From Chitinophagaceae bacterium UBA4411 (GTDB lineage: Bacteria; Bacteroidota; Bacteroidia; Chitinophagales; Chitinophagaceae): DNA of 64,000 bases. The DNA is taken from NCBI GenBank assembly GCA_002400415.1, contig DGQP01000005.1, positions 654,266 through 718,265 on the forward strand, given 5' to 3'. The position numbers and the translations under genes are program-made. The notes beneath the pieces are model-generated. The model made no database searches and had not been told where the DNA came from. It worked only from the letters and a program-made list of their open reading frames with translations. Positions 52,845-62,541 of the stretch are shown here, piece after piece (the first letter of the stretch is position 1; every line of letters starts with the position of its first letter).

Positions 52845-53696
52845 CTATTCCAGGTATTTATTGAAGAAATCAATCGTCCGCAGCCACGCAAGTTTGGCAG
52901 CGGTTTCATTATATCTCGTTGGTGCAGTATCATTATGAAAGGCATGATTGGCGCCTTCATAGCTATATAATTCGTATGAGATATCGTTTTTCTTGAGGGC
53001 CTCCTCGTAAGCAGGAATACCGGCGTTCACTCTTTCATCTAATCCTCCATAGTGCAATTGAACAGCTGCTTTGATTTTAGCTGTATCTTCTGCCGAAGGC
53101 TGACGGCCATAGAATGCAACGGCTGCTTTCAACGAGGGAACATTTACGGCCAGGCTATTACTCATTGCCCCGCCCCAGCAAAAGCCCACACAACCTGCCT
53201 TACCATTATAATCTTTGCGGGAGGGTAAGTAATCAAATACGTTGATAAAGTTTTTCAGGTTGTCTTCTGCTTTCAATTGCTGAAATTTTGTTCTTGCTTC
53301 GTCTTCGTCAGCCGGGGTGCCGCCCAATGCTGCTAAAGCGTTTGGGGCAATGGCAAGGTATCCTGCTTTAGCAGCTCTTCTTGTTACATCTTCAATATGC
53401 GCATTGAGCCCGCGGTTCTCATGTATGACAATAACTGCGGAATATTTCTTTTTTTCTCGGGGGCGAGCCACATAAGCTTTCATTTCTGCAGGTACACCCG
53501 GGTAGCTGATGTATTCAGTAAAAAGGTCATCATCTGTTGTGACTGCTGCATGAGCATAATTAACTTCCAGCAGGGGAAGTAATGCCATCGCCGCGGCCGT
53601 ACCGCCGGCTAACAGGGTCAACCGCTTCAGGAATTCCTGGCGGCTCAGGGGTTGGTGTGTATACTCGTCGTAGAGGTTGATGATCTGCTGGTCCAT
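52845..53696 (-). CDS. Dienelactone hydrolase family protein, exported
   Basis: The 283-residue protein has the alpha/beta-hydrolase fold with the nucleophile GFCWGG (Cys in GCVGFCWGGAMSN), ENRGLNAHIEDVTRRA near the N-terminal part, and SYEGANHAFHND with the catalytic His. A leader (SRQEFLKRLTLLAGG) resembles a twin-arginine-type signal with RQ instead of RR, so export is plausible. The start at 53696 (MDQQIINL) is chosen over a longer in-frame ATG (53807). Substrate unknown. Confidence 0.88.
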   Translation of the reverse strand: MDQQIINLYDEYTHQPLSRQEFLKRLTLLAGGTAAAMALLPLLEVNYAHAAVTTDDDLFTEYISYPGVPAEMKAYVARPREKKKYSAVIVIHENRGLNAHIEDVTRRAAKAGYLAIAPNALAALGGTPADEDEARTKFQQLKAEDNLKNFINVFDYLPSRKDYNGKAGCVGFCWGGAMSNSLAVNVPSLKAAVAFYGRQPSAEDTAKIKAAVQLHYGGLDERVNAGIPAYEEALKKNDISYELYSYEGANHAFHNDTAPTRYNETAAKLAWLRTIDFFNKYLE

Positions 53697-53871
53697 AATA
53701 AAAGAGTAAGCTGTATTTAAAGTTACCGTCTTTTGAAATGTGAAAGTCTTTTGTACAAAGTTTTCATAAAACGGCCGTTTGGTCATCCGGCTGCAATCTG
53801 GTGGCATAGAAATAGCGTCCTGTCAATAGAGTAGCAAAAGAAGAAAACCAGTTTTCTAAACAGCAATTAAC

Positions 53872-55200
53872 ATGAATCTATTTTTTACAAAAAATCAGTC
53901 GTCCATGAAACGGATCTTTCAAACTGCTGCATTAGCATTGTTTATAATGCTGGGCAGCTCCTGGCGAAGCGACCTTGTCGCACAACCGTACCCGCCGGAT
54001 AATTACAATACTAATGAGTACGGTGATGATGAAGTTTCCTATCAGAAATTTTATGATGAATTAAGTCCTTATGGACAATGGGTAGAGCATCCCACAAATG
54101 GCTACGTATGGGTGCCCGATGCGGATGATAATTTCCGGCCTTATGCCACAAATGGTCATTGGGTATACACTGACGATTATGAATGGATGTGGGTATCGGA
54201 TTATGACTGGGGTTGGGCGCCTTTCCACTATGGCCGGTGGGACCAGGATCCTTATTTAGGATGGTACTGGGTGCCGGGTTATGAATGGTCACCTGCCTGG
54301 GTAGCCTGGAGAGATGGTGGCGATTATTATGGCTGGGCCCCATTAAGACCAGGTATCAGTATCAATATCAGTATTGGTTCTTATAACCCTCCTTACGACT
54401 ACTGGTGTTTTGCACCACGGCGGTATATCAATTATAACAGGATCTATGATTACTGTTATGACCGCCGCCAGAATATTACAATCATTAATCAAACGACGAT
54501 CATTAATAATTATGGTTACCGCCGTAATGTATTCTGTGCAGGCCCGCGCCGGGCGGATGTTGAAATATATATAGGCCGCATTTCACCGGTTCGTTTCCGC
54601 AGTTCTGCCAGGCCAGGCCGTTCTGTCTTCAGGAACAATGAAGTGAACTTTTACCGCCCGAATGTACGCCGTGATAATGAGAGACAATTTGCACCCCGCC
54701 AGTTTGAAAGATATGATCAGGAGAGGGCACAACGGGGTGAACGTTTTGAAAGAAATAATGGCAGAACCGGCCGCACGGAAAGCAATCGTTTTGAAAGAAA
54801 CAATAACCGGCCGGACAGGAATAATGGCCGGGTAGAAAGGAGAGACGACAATGTTCGCCAGCCGCAGCAGAATGGCAATGGTCGTTTTGAACGTCAGCGG
54901 AACGATAACAACCGGCAGGGGGAAATAAGAGCTCAGCGGGAAAGAGAATCAAGAGTGGGTTTGGGTAACAATGGGGGGAACCGGAATTTTGAAAGACGGG
55001 CTCCGGAAAGAAACCCCCAACCGCAGGTGAGGGAACCCCGGCGGGAGGTCAGGAGCGAAAGCCGTCCTCCGCAGCAAGTGGAAAGAAGGCAATCGCAGCC
55101 GCAGCAACAACGACAGTTTGAACGGCGCAATGATAATAACCGCCCGCAGGGAAGAACTGATAATGGTGGTGGTAACGGCAGGGGAAGGAACAGGTTTTAA
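53872..55200 (+). CDS. DUF6600 protein with Arg/Asn/Gln-rich tail
   Basis: The 442-residue exported protein has a signal peptide; an internal ATG at 53905 would begin it more neatly (MKRIFQTAALALFIMLGSS). The domain (about 60-200) has the tandem Trp/Tyr pattern of DUF6600: YGQWVEHPTNGYVWVPDA, YDWGWAPFHYGRW, GWYWVPGYEWSPAWVAW, and DYYGWAPLRPG. The C-terminal ~190 residues are low-complexity and rich in Arg, Asn, Gln and Glu, with FERNN-like blocks, so probably disordered. Function unknown. A strong terminator follows. Confidence 0.85.
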   Translation: MNLFFTKNQSSMKRIFQTAALALFIMLGSSWRSDLVAQPYPPDNYNTNEYGDDEVSYQKFYDELSPYGQWVEHPTNGYVWVPDADDNFRPYATNGHWVYTDDYEWMWVSDYDWGWAPFHYGRWDQDPYLGWYWVPGYEWSPAWVAWRDGGDYYGWAPLRPGISINISIGSYNPPYDYWCFAPRRYINYNRIYDYCYDRRQNITIINQTTIINNYGYRRNVFCAGPRRADVEIYIGRISPVRFRSSARPGRSVFRNNEVNFYRPNVRRDNERQFAPRQFERYDQERAQRGERFERNNGRTGRTESNRFERNNNRPDRNNGRVERRDDNVRQPQQNGNGRFERQRNDNNRQGEIRAQRERESRVGLGNNGGNRNFERRAPERNPQPQVREPRREVRSESRPPQQVERRQSQPQQQRQFERRNDNNRPQGRTDNGGGNGRGRNRF

Positions 55201-55220
55201 TTGATCCCTGTCATGAATTT

Positions 55221-55253
55221 GCAAAAGGCCTCACACTGAGGCCTTTTGCTTTC
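55221..55253 (+). terminator. Terminator after the DUF6600 gene
   Basis: Perfect 13-bp stem (GCAAAAGGCCTCA and its complement) with a 3-nt loop, then a short T-rich tail. Confidence 0.8.
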
Positions 55254-55374
55254 TATATGGTATTGTAATTGATAAAAATACGGTTGGATGACCGTTATTT
55301 TACATAGGCTAAAATTGCGTTTACCGGAATTAAATGTAGTATTTTGAACCACGGGTTAAATCTGATATCTACTT

Positions 55375-56781
55375 ATGGAATTACTACAGCGTCTTCAAAA
55401 ATGGCAGCAACGAAAGGAGAGCATCACCACACCTGTGGTGCATTCATTATCTCTGTGGCAACGGATACTTTTATTCTTACGACAGGTAAAATCAACCGGG
55501 TTTACAGATCAACTGGAAGCTTATGAAAAAAGAAAGCTCGGTATTTTCAACTTATTGAATTTTTTCCAGCTGATTACAGGCATACTGATCCCGGTGATTG
55601 ATTTTGTAACAGTACCCGGCCTGCCAGCTTCTGTATGGGTTGTTGCTATGTTACCTTCGCTTGTCAGCCTGACCGTATTGGCGCTGAATGCGAAACTCCA
55701 ATATAAAGCAGCTTTGCTGGTTTACTTTATTTTATACCCTGTACTTACCTGCATTATTTACATCAACGGGATCAACCTTGGGGTAGAGCTGTCTTTTGTG
55801 TTGTATGGATTACTTTCTGTCTTCTTTTTACAGGAGACCGGGTATATGCTTTTCTCCGTCGGCCTTTCCATGATCAGCTACTTTATCCTTTCGGTTGTGT
55901 TGAAAGAATACCAATACCAGTTAAAATCTTTTCACCTGGCCGCTTACCTGGTTAACCAGTTACTGGCTATTGGCTATATTTTCTACGGCTTGTATCTTAT
56001 CAAAATAGAAAATGCGGGCTACCAGTTGAGTATCATGCGGCAAAAGGCTGCTATGGAAAAGCAAACCGAGCAACTAAAGAAACAGGCTGCTGAACTGGAG
56101 GAATTGAATACTTTAAAGAACAAATTATTCTCCATTATTTCTCATGATCTGAAAACGCCAATGTATGCGCTGCGCAATCTTTTTCATAATGCGCAGGAAT
56201 TAAAAATGTCAGCACAGGAAATAAAAGCAATGCTGCCGGATGTGATCAATGATCTGAATTATACTACCGGCCTGATGGAAAACCTGTTGCACTGGGCCAA
56301 ATGCCAGATGCAGTCGAATGAAGTAAGAAAACAGGAATTGGATATGAACAGCCTGGCGGAGGATGTAATTCAACTGTTGCGGGTGCAGGCTGATGCCAAA
56401 CAAATAACCATTGAACGGAAAATGAACTTTCCGGCCTATGCTTTTGCCGACAGGGATATGATCAACCTGGTATTGCGCAATCTTCTCTCCAATGCTATTA
56501 AGTTCTCACACCGGGAGGGACGTATTGTGATTGGCATCCATACGTATGATTCGTTTACGGAAGTGTTTATCAGGGATTCAGGGCCTGGTATTACCAAGGA
56601 GGTAATGCAGAAGATCAACGAGAATAACTTTTACAGCACACCCGGCACCGCCAGTGAAGCCGGTACTGGGCTGGGATTGATGTTATGCCGGGAATTCCTC
56701 CAGCGCAATAATGGGAACCTGATGATAGAAAGTGAGCCCCGAACAGGCAGCACTTTTTCTTTTACGTTGCCGCAGTCCTGA
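55375..56781 (+). CDS. Membrane sensor histidine kinase
   Basis: The 468-residue kinase has five to six membrane spans in the first ~200 residues (for example LVYFILYPVLTCIIYINGI and LGVELSFVLYGLLSVFFL), a short coiled coil, HisKA with His257 in FSIISHDLKTPMYALRN and a HATPase (LLSNAIKFSHREG, DSGPGI, GTGLGLMLCREFL). No receiver or partner regulator is adjacent, so it is an orphan kinase. The stimulus is unknown; the membrane domain is a candidate sensor. Confidence 0.9.
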   Translation: MELLQRLQKWQQRKESITTPVVHSLSLWQRILLFLRQVKSTGFTDQLEAYEKRKLGIFNLLNFFQLITGILIPVIDFVTVPGLPASVWVVAMLPSLVSLTVLALNAKLQYKAALLVYFILYPVLTCIIYINGINLGVELSFVLYGLLSVFFLQETGYMLFSVGLSMISYFILSVVLKEYQYQLKSFHLAAYLVNQLLAIGYIFYGLYLIKIENAGYQLSIMRQKAAMEKQTEQLKKQAAELEELNTLKNKLFSIISHDLKTPMYALRNLFHNAQELKMSAQEIKAMLPDVINDLNYTTGLMENLLHWAKCQMQSNEVRKQELDMNSLAEDVIQLLRVQADAKQITIERKMNFPAYAFADRDMINLVLRNLLSNAIKFSHREGRIVIGIHTYDSFTEVFIRDSGPGITKEVMQKINENNFYSTPGTASEAGTGLGLMLCREFLQRNNGNLMIESEPRTGSTFSFTLPQS

Positions 56782-56896
56782 TCAAAAAATAATTTCTCCG
56801 GCTATTCATAAATACATATTTTCGGTTTAATTCTTTGTACCCCCACTATTCCCGTAAAAACCTTTTCCGTAATCCCGGTGGATACTTCCAAAACTA

Positions 56897-57964
56897 ATGA
56901 GAGGAATAGTAATTACTATTTTTACTGCTTTTGTAACCATCGCCGGGCAATCACAGGAATTGTCAACGGCTGATCTCATTTCACTCACCTCCCTGACCCC
57001 GCAAAAATTTGAACAGGCAATTAATAAAAAAGGCTACCAGAAAGCGGATATGACTGACCGGGGCGATGCTGTTGTTCATGTGTTTAATCCCAGGCAAAAG
57101 AATGCCGAAGAGGTTAAGATAAAACGGTACGCAGAGAAATACCAGCAGGGCGAAGAACAGTTTTTAGTATATGCCACTTCATCCCTTTCAGAAAATAATA
57201 CCATCAGGGAGAAATTAAGAAAAGAAGGGTTCTTTTGCCCGGTTGATTCCCTTTTATACAACGGTAAAGAAATTCTTTTCCAGAAAAAGAATATGGTGGT
57301 GGCTGCTGCCTGTTTGGTAAGCCCGGCTGATACCATCTACTCGTTTCGTTTCCAGTACCGGAATTTGCCAGCACCAGCCCGGGTCAATTTTGCAGATGAT
57401 CTTTTGCAGTTCACCTCTCACCAGCACCTGGTTACCACCTTTGGAGCTGCTAATGTTACAAAAGACCAATACTATTTTTCGGATAATGAGATCAATGCGT
57501 GTACCGTGTTATTCCCGAATACCAGCCGGCAGGCTATTTTTATCTGGAATGATGAAATGAATTTATCTGATCTTGGATCAATCGTTATTGGCGGAAGCGT
57601 CAGGGGCGGGGGCACAGAAAATGAAATGCTGCAGGTATCTGAAAATGCGTGGAGGCTGCGCAACGGTATCAGGGCGAATATGAAATTAAAAGAACTGCTG
57701 GAGCTGAACGGGAAAGATTTTACTATCTATGGTAAGGAATCCGATTATTTTATGAAGGCTGACGAAGCAACCGAGAAGGGGGATATTGATTTTAAAGAAA
57801 TAGCTGTAATAATGGGATGCCTGAATTGCAGTTCCACCTATCTGCTCAATAAAGAAAAACTGAGTGCAGAAGATGCACTGGATAGTAATCTGTCAATGCA
57901 TGTGCTGATGCTGATATTATACCCACCGGATAACAATACGAAAACCGACGAAAAAACCAAATAA
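56897..57964 (+). CDS. Exported protein of unknown function (355 aa)
   Basis: A signal peptide (MRGIVITIFTAFVTIAGQSQ) is followed by a soluble protein of mixed composition. Strings such as LTSLTPQKFEQAINKKGYQ, LVYATSSLSENNTIREKLRKEGFF, DEMNLSDLGSIVIGGSVRGGG and KEIAVIMGCLNCSSTYLLN are recognisable as conserved-looking, with a Cys pair near the end, but I cannot name a family. A bidirectional terminator separates it from the convergent glycine decarboxylase gene. Confidence 0.7.
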   Translation: MRGIVITIFTAFVTIAGQSQELSTADLISLTSLTPQKFEQAINKKGYQKADMTDRGDAVVHVFNPRQKNAEEVKIKRYAEKYQQGEEQFLVYATSSLSENNTIREKLRKEGFFCPVDSLLYNGKEILFQKKNMVVAAACLVSPADTIYSFRFQYRNLPAPARVNFADDLLQFTSHQHLVTTFGAANVTKDQYYFSDNEINACTVLFPNTSRQAIFIWNDEMNLSDLGSIVIGGSVRGGGTENEMLQVSENAWRLRNGIRANMKLKELLELNGKDFTIYGKESDYFMKADEATEKGDIDFKEIAVIMGCLNCSSTYLLNKEKLSAEDALDSNLSMHVLMLILYPPDNNTKTDEKTK

Positions 57965-57965
57965 T

Positions 57966-57993
57966 AAAAAAGCCTGCAATTGCAGGCTTTTTT
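57966..57993. terminator. Bidirectional terminator
   Basis: Perfect 14-bp palindromic stem (AAAAAAGCCTGCAA and complement) with flanking A and T runs, serving the convergent exported-protein and glycine decarboxylase genes. Confidence 0.9.
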
Positions 57994-58008
57994 AGAGATA
58001 TTATTTTC

Positions 58009-60876
58009 TTAAGCTTCCGCCTCCATATAACTTTCCACGGGTTCACAGGTACAGATCAGGTTCCTGTCACCATGTGTGTTATTTACTCTTGCTACGGAAG
58101 GCCAGAATTTATTCTGCGTCACATAGTATAATGGGAAAGCTGCCTGTTGTCTTGTGTAAGCATGTTTCCATTCATCAGCTGTTACCACAAACTGTGTATG
58201 CGGTGCATTTTTCAGCGGGTTGTCTTTTTTGTCAGCCATACCCTCTTCAATGGCTTTGATCTCTTCACGAATAGATAATAGCGCATTGCAGAAATGATCC
58301 AGTTCTCCTTTGTCTTCACTTTCTGTTGGCTCGATCATGATCGTACCGGGCACCGGGAAACTCATCGTTGGTGCATGGAATCCATAATCCATTAACCGCT
58401 TGGCCACATCTTCTGCTTCGATCTCGGCTGTCTTTTTAAACGGACGAAGATCAACAATAAATTCATGGGCACAAGTGCCATTTGTTCCCAGGTACAATAC
58501 ATCATATGCACCATCCAGTTTGGCCCGCATATAGTTGGCATTCAGGATCGCATATTCAGTAGCTGCTTTCACACCGGCAACACCCAGCATACGGATATAA
58601 CCATAGGAGATGAGTAAGATAGAGGCACTGCCATAAGGAGCCGCACTCACTGCATGAGAGGACCCGGCTTCAACATGACCCGGTAAATGTTTTGCGAGGT
58701 GTGCTTTCACGCAGATAGGTCCCATGCCGGGTCCGCCACCACCATGAGGGATCGCAAATGTTTTATGCAGGTTCAGGTGACAAACATCAGCACCGATCAA
58801 ACCGGGTGCAGTCAGCCCCACCTGTGCATTCATATTCGCACCATCCATATACACCTGCCCGCCATGCTGGTGTATGATGTCCGTGATATCTTTTACTGTT
58901 TCTTCATATACACCATAAGTGCTGGGATAAGTGATCATCACACCCGCCAGCTCATTACTGTATTGCGCTGCTTTTGCTTTCAGGTCTTCCACATCGATAT
59001 AACCGTTCTCCAGTGCTTTCACCACCACTACTTTCATTCCGGCCATGACCGCAGATGCAGGGTTGGTGCCGTGGGCAGAGATCGGGATCAGCATTACTTT
59101 CCGGTGATGATCGCCATTGGCTTCATGAAAACTTTTGATTGTTAGCAGGCCGGCATATTCTCCCTGTGCACCGCTGTTGGGTTGCAGGCTGCAGGCATCA
59201 AAAGCAGTTATCTCGCAGAGATATTTACTCAATTCATCAACAATGTACTTGTACCCCCTTGTCTGATCAGCCGGGGCAAAAGGATGAATTTTACCCCAAT
59301 GACTCCAGCTCAATGGCATCATTTCACTGGCTGCATTCAGCTTCATGGTGCAACTGCCCAGCGAGATCATAGATGTATTTAAGGAGAGATCCTTATTCTC
59401 CAGCAATTTGATATACCGCATCATCTGGCTTTCACTCCGGCAGGTGTTGAACAGGGGATGTGATAAGAAAGCGGATGTTCTTGTGAGTGATGACGGAATA
59501 TGAACCAATTCATCATCATGGTGGATATCAAAAGCCACAGGATCTTTATCGTTTTCAAAACAGTTGATCAGGTCATACAGGTCTTCGAGCACCACTGTTT
59601 CGTCAAGTGAAATACCAATGTGATTGTGATCAATATAACGGAGATTGATCTGCTGTTGCTCAGCTTTCGCTTTGACCGGTGCTACATCTTTTACTTTCAC
59701 CACAATGGTATCAAAGAAATTGTCTGAATACAATTCAAAACCTCTTTCTTCAATAGCTTCAGCAATAGTTTGTGCCAAGAAAGCTACTCTTTTTGCAATA
59801 TTCTTCAATCCGTCCGGTCCGTGGTACACGGCATACATGGCGGCCATATTCGCAAGCAATGCCTGTGCTGTGCAGATATTAGAAGTTGCTTTCTCTCTTT
59901 TGATATGTTGCTCCCTCGTTTGAAGTGCCATTCTCAAAGCCCTGTTGCCCTGCGCATCCACACTCACACCAATAATACGGCCGGGGATACTTCTTTTAAA
60001 ATCATCTTTGGCGGCAAAGAATGCAGCGTGTGGTCCGCCATAGCCCAATGGCACACCAAAGCGCTGGGCAGAACCCACTGCCACATCTGCACCTAATTCA
60101 CCGGGAGGCGTTAAAAGTGTTAATGCCAGCAGGTCAGTTGCCATTACAATAAAGGCACCGGCTTCATGAACTGTGTTGATGAATGCACGGTAATCTTCAA
60201 TACTCCCTTTGTCATTCGGGTATTGGACAATGGCGCCAAAATAACTGGCATCAACCGATGCCGTTTTATAATCGCCGTAAACGATCTCGATACCAACAGG
60301 TACTGCCCTTGTTACCAGCACATCTTTTGTCTGGGGGAAAATCTCATTGTCAACAAAAAATTTCGGTCTTTCAATATGGTCCTGTTTATTCAGGGTATTG
60401 AAGAACATCGTCATCGCTTCAGCGGCAGCCGTGGCTTCATCTAACAACGAAGCATTGGCAATCGGTAAAGCGGTCAGGTCGCTGACCATGGTTTGGTAAT
60501 TCAGTAAACTTTCCAGGCGGCCTTGTGAAATTTCAGCCTGGTAAGGTGTGTACTGGGTGTACCAACCCGGGTTTTCAAACACATTCCGGAGGATCACGGA
60601 GGGGGTAATGGTATCATAATATCCCTGGCCGATATAATTCTTATAGACTTTATTCAGCAGCGACACTTCTTTGATATGCTGCAGGTATTCATGCTCACTC
60701 ATGGCAGCAGGAATAGCAAGCGGCTCCTGCATACGGATGGCGGCGGGAACAGTTTTGTCAACCAATGCAGCAAGGCTGCTGACACCGATGGTTTTCAGCA
60801 TGCTCCGGGTATCTGTTTCATTGGGTCCGATATGGCGGGGAATGAACTCGTTGGATTGTTGTTCAAAAAGGCTCAT
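58009..60876 (-). CDS. gcvP: Glycine dehydrogenase (decarboxylating), P-protein
   Basis: This is the 955-residue P-protein of the glycine cleavage system, decarboxylating glycine and passing the aminomethyl group to the lipoylated H-protein. It has the single-chain form, with both homologous halves. The PLP lysine is K705 in LNLHKTFAIPHGGGGPG; other landmarks are FIPRHIGPNETDTRSML, GQGYYDTITPSVILRNV, and SMISLGSCTMKLNAA. Its length is normal for the family. The gcvT and gcvH partners are not in this window. Its promoter is the perfect -7 box at 60908-60915 with a leader of about 30 nt. Confidence 0.97.
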   Translation of the reverse strand: MSLFEQQSNEFIPRHIGPNETDTRSMLKTIGVSSLAALVDKTVPAAIRMQEPLAIPAAMSEHEYLQHIKEVSLLNKVYKNYIGQGYYDTITPSVILRNVFENPGWYTQYTPYQAEISQGRLESLLNYQTMVSDLTALPIANASLLDEATAAAEAMTMFFNTLNKQDHIERPKFFVDNEIFPQTKDVLVTRAVPVGIEIVYGDYKTASVDASYFGAIVQYPNDKGSIEDYRAFINTVHEAGAFIVMATDLLALTLLTPPGELGADVAVGSAQRFGVPLGYGGPHAAFFAAKDDFKRSIPGRIIGVSVDAQGNRALRMALQTREQHIKREKATSNICTAQALLANMAAMYAVYHGPDGLKNIAKRVAFLAQTIAEAIEERGFELYSDNFFDTIVVKVKDVAPVKAKAEQQQINLRYIDHNHIGISLDETVVLEDLYDLINCFENDKDPVAFDIHHDDELVHIPSSLTRTSAFLSHPLFNTCRSESQMMRYIKLLENKDLSLNTSMISLGSCTMKLNAASEMMPLSWSHWGKIHPFAPADQTRGYKYIVDELSKYLCEITAFDACSLQPNSGAQGEYAGLLTIKSFHEANGDHHRKVMLIPISAHGTNPASAVMAGMKVVVVKALENGYIDVEDLKAKAAQYSNELAGVMITYPSTYGVYEETVKDITDIIHQHGGQVYMDGANMNAQVGLTAPGLIGADVCHLNLHKTFAIPHGGGGPGMGPICVKAHLAKHLPGHVEAGSSHAVSAAPYGSASILLISYGYIRMLGVAGVKAATEYAILNANYMRAKLDGAYDVLYLGTNGTCAHEFIVDLRPFKKTAEIEAEDVAKRLMDYGFHAPTMSFPVPGTIMIEPTESEDKGELDHFCNALLSIREEIKAIEEGMADKKDNPLKNAPHTQFVVTADEWKHAYTRQQAAFPLYYVTQNKFWPSVARVNNTHGDRNLICTCEPVESYMEAEA

Positions 60877-60907
60877 AAAAAGGGTGCTTAGAGGATAAAA
60901 AGATGCG

Positions 60908-60915
60908 CAAAGTTA
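60908..60915 (-). promoter_or_regulatory. -7 promoter element TAACTTTG of gcvP
   Basis: Perfect TAnnTTTG match, about 31 nt upstream of the ATG, an ordinary leader. No riboswitch-like structure was recognised between it and the gene. Confidence 0.6.
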
Positions 60916-60998
60916 CGGGAGGACTATCATAAAAAGCCTGACTTATTGAAGGGTGGGGATAAGGAGTGAAATGAACAGAATATATACCTGCAAATGCC

Positions 60999-61006
60999 TT
61001 TCTTTG
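60999..61006 (+). promoter_or_regulatory. -7-like element TTTCTTTG before the YkgJ gene
   Basis: A 7 of 8 match to the consensus whose last G is 5 nt before the A of the start codon at 61011, the same geometry as the other leaderless-type starts. Confidence 0.4.
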
Positions 61007-61010
61007 CAGG

Positions 61011-61502
61011 ATGCAGGAAAAGCTATTACAGAACTGGGAAAAGAAGTCGGGTGAGCGTCAGAAAGAGTATAAAAAATACCTGCACCGTGCCGATAAGAAT
61101 AAGGTGCTGAAACAACTCCCCGACCTGAACGAGCAGGCTTTTGAAAAGATTGATTGCCTGCAATGTGCCAATTGCTGCAAGAATTACTCGCCCCGGTTTA
61201 CGCCACCGGATATCAAACGGATCAGTAAATTCCTCGGTATGAAGGATGGCGATTTCCGGGACACCTACCTGCGGGTGGATGAGGAAGGAGATAATGTGCT
61301 GAAAGAAATGCCCTGTGCTTTCCTGGGCGCTGATAATTACTGCTCCATTTATGATGTACGTCCCACAGACTGTGCCCGTTTCCCGTATATGGATGATGAC
61401 TTCATGCTGAAACGGCAACCGATGGCATTAAAGAATACCAGTTTTTGCCCCATTACCTATTATGTGATCGAGAAACTGATTGAGGCAGAGAAAGGGAAAT
61501 GA
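61011..61502 (+). CDS. YkgJ-family cysteine-cluster protein
   Basis: The 163-residue cytoplasmic protein has the YkgJ/UPF0153 pattern of clustered cysteines: IDCLQCANCCKNYSPRFTP, then MPCAFLGADNYCSIYDVRPTDCARFP, which would bind Zn or an Fe-S cluster. An N-terminal ~35 residues (KKSGERQKEYKKYLHRADKN) is basic and helical. Function unknown. It is divergent from gcvP, with a short shared promoter region. Confidence 0.88.
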   Translation: MQEKLLQNWEKKSGERQKEYKKYLHRADKNKVLKQLPDLNEQAFEKIDCLQCANCCKNYSPRFTPPDIKRISKFLGMKDGDFRDTYLRVDEEGDNVLKEMPCAFLGADNYCSIYDVRPTDCARFPYMDDDFMLKRQPMALKNTSFCPITYYVIEKLIEAEKGK

Positions 61503-61536
61503 TTTTTAATAATGGTTACTTGTAAGCAACACAGTA

Positions 61537-61623
61537 CTATTTATTTTCCTTCTTCTCCCCACCCGACGTACTGATCCATCCCCAGATAATCAATGCAGCG
61601 ATAATAATAACAACGACCTTCAT
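61537..61623 (-). CDS. 28-residue membrane peptide downstream of the metallo-hydrolase gene
   Basis: A short frame begins MKVVVIIIAALIIWGW (one clear membrane span) and ends STSGGEKKENK (polar, Lys-rich tail). Its ATG is 5 bp downstream of the metallo-hydrolase stop, so it should be translated on the same message by coupling. It is below the usual size cutoff of gene callers and is probably missed. No known family. The confidence reflects composition and position only. Confidence 0.5.
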   Translation of the reverse strand: MKVVVIIIAALIIWGWISTSGGEKKENK

Positions 61624-61628
61624 GCTTT

Positions 61629-62525
61629 TTATTTCGCTGTTAATTCTTCGTAAGCAGCCTGCAGGGGCCGCTGGAAGCCATCACCTTTCCATTCAGTTTC
61701 ACCGGGTAAAGCTGTGTTTTTAAGAATCTCTTCTTTCGTCTTGCCTGCCTTTATTTCGTCCTCCGTAAACTTTAATACCCGGCCCAGGTAGTCACCAAAT
61801 TTTTTCAGGTCGTCCCGCTTGCCCGTTACTTCATAGCCGGTGCCGGAGTGACCATATATAAAGATCGTCTTCCTGTTAAAAGTAGCTGCTGCCTTGTCCA
61901 GCACATTTATCCAGCTGTTCATATTGGCCCCCGCACTGCGGTCCACGAAAGGGTGACGGCGGTTAAACAGGAGGTCGCCCATATGCACAATATTCGCATG
62001 CTGAAAATGTACCAGGGCATCGCCATTGGTATGCCCGGCGCCAAAATAATGCAGGCATATTTTTTCTTTGCCCACTTTCTCGCACCAGGTGGTTCCAAAA
62101 ACCTGGTCAGGATATAATTGTTTGTCTTCTGATTTATTTTGTTTGGCAGAAACCTCCTGGTTCTTTTTGGAATTCTCATGCGCCAGCACATGCTGCACTA
62201 TTCCTTTGAAAGCGATATTGCCACTACTGTGGTCGCCATGGTGGTGTGTATTGATCAGCAGCCGGAAGGGTTGTTCACTCTTCTTTTTCAGCTCATCAAT
62301 CAGGTGTTTGCTCTGGTCGGGAAATTGGGAATCCACCACTACGATACCTTCTTTGGACAACAGAAAAGCAATAGTGCCGCCTCTTTCCGTAAAAATGCCA
62401 ATGTCATTGCGGAGCATCGTGATCTTCCAGGGGTCTTCAAAGAAACCGGCTAATAGCTGTTGTTGTGATAATGTCAGTGCGCCAACGGCCATTGCAGAGT
62501 TTTGAATAAAGGAGCGGCGGTTCAT
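61629..62525 (-). CDS. Exported metallo-beta-lactamase-fold hydrolase
   Basis: The 298-residue protein has a leader (MNRRSFIQNSAMAVGALTLS) with an RR-type twin-arginine motif, and a metallo-beta-lactamase fold with the H-x-H-x-D-H metal site in NTHHHGDHSSGN (H94, H96, D98, H99). Other signature parts are YFGAGHTNGDALVHF, HMGDLLFNRRHPF and IYGHSGTGYEV. It is not a beta-lactamase in the antibiotic sense by position alone; the substrate is unknown. A palindrome-like element at 62542-62561, shared with the aminotransferase promoter, lies just upstream of its ATG. Confidence 0.9.
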   Translation of the reverse strand: MNRRSFIQNSAMAVGALTLSQQQLLAGFFEDPWKITMLRNDIGIFTERGGTIAFLLSKEGIVVVDSQFPDQSKHLIDELKKKSEQPFRLLINTHHHGDHSSGNIAFKGIVQHVLAHENSKKNQEVSAKQNKSEDKQLYPDQVFGTTWCEKVGKEKICLHYFGAGHTNGDALVHFQHANIVHMGDLLFNRRHPFVDRSAGANMNSWINVLDKAAATFNRKTIFIYGHSGTGYEVTGKRDDLKKFGDYLGRVLKFTEDEIKAGKTKEEILKNTALPGETEWKGDGFQRPLQAAYEELTAK

Positions 62526-62541
62526 ATGGAGAAGTTGGTTT

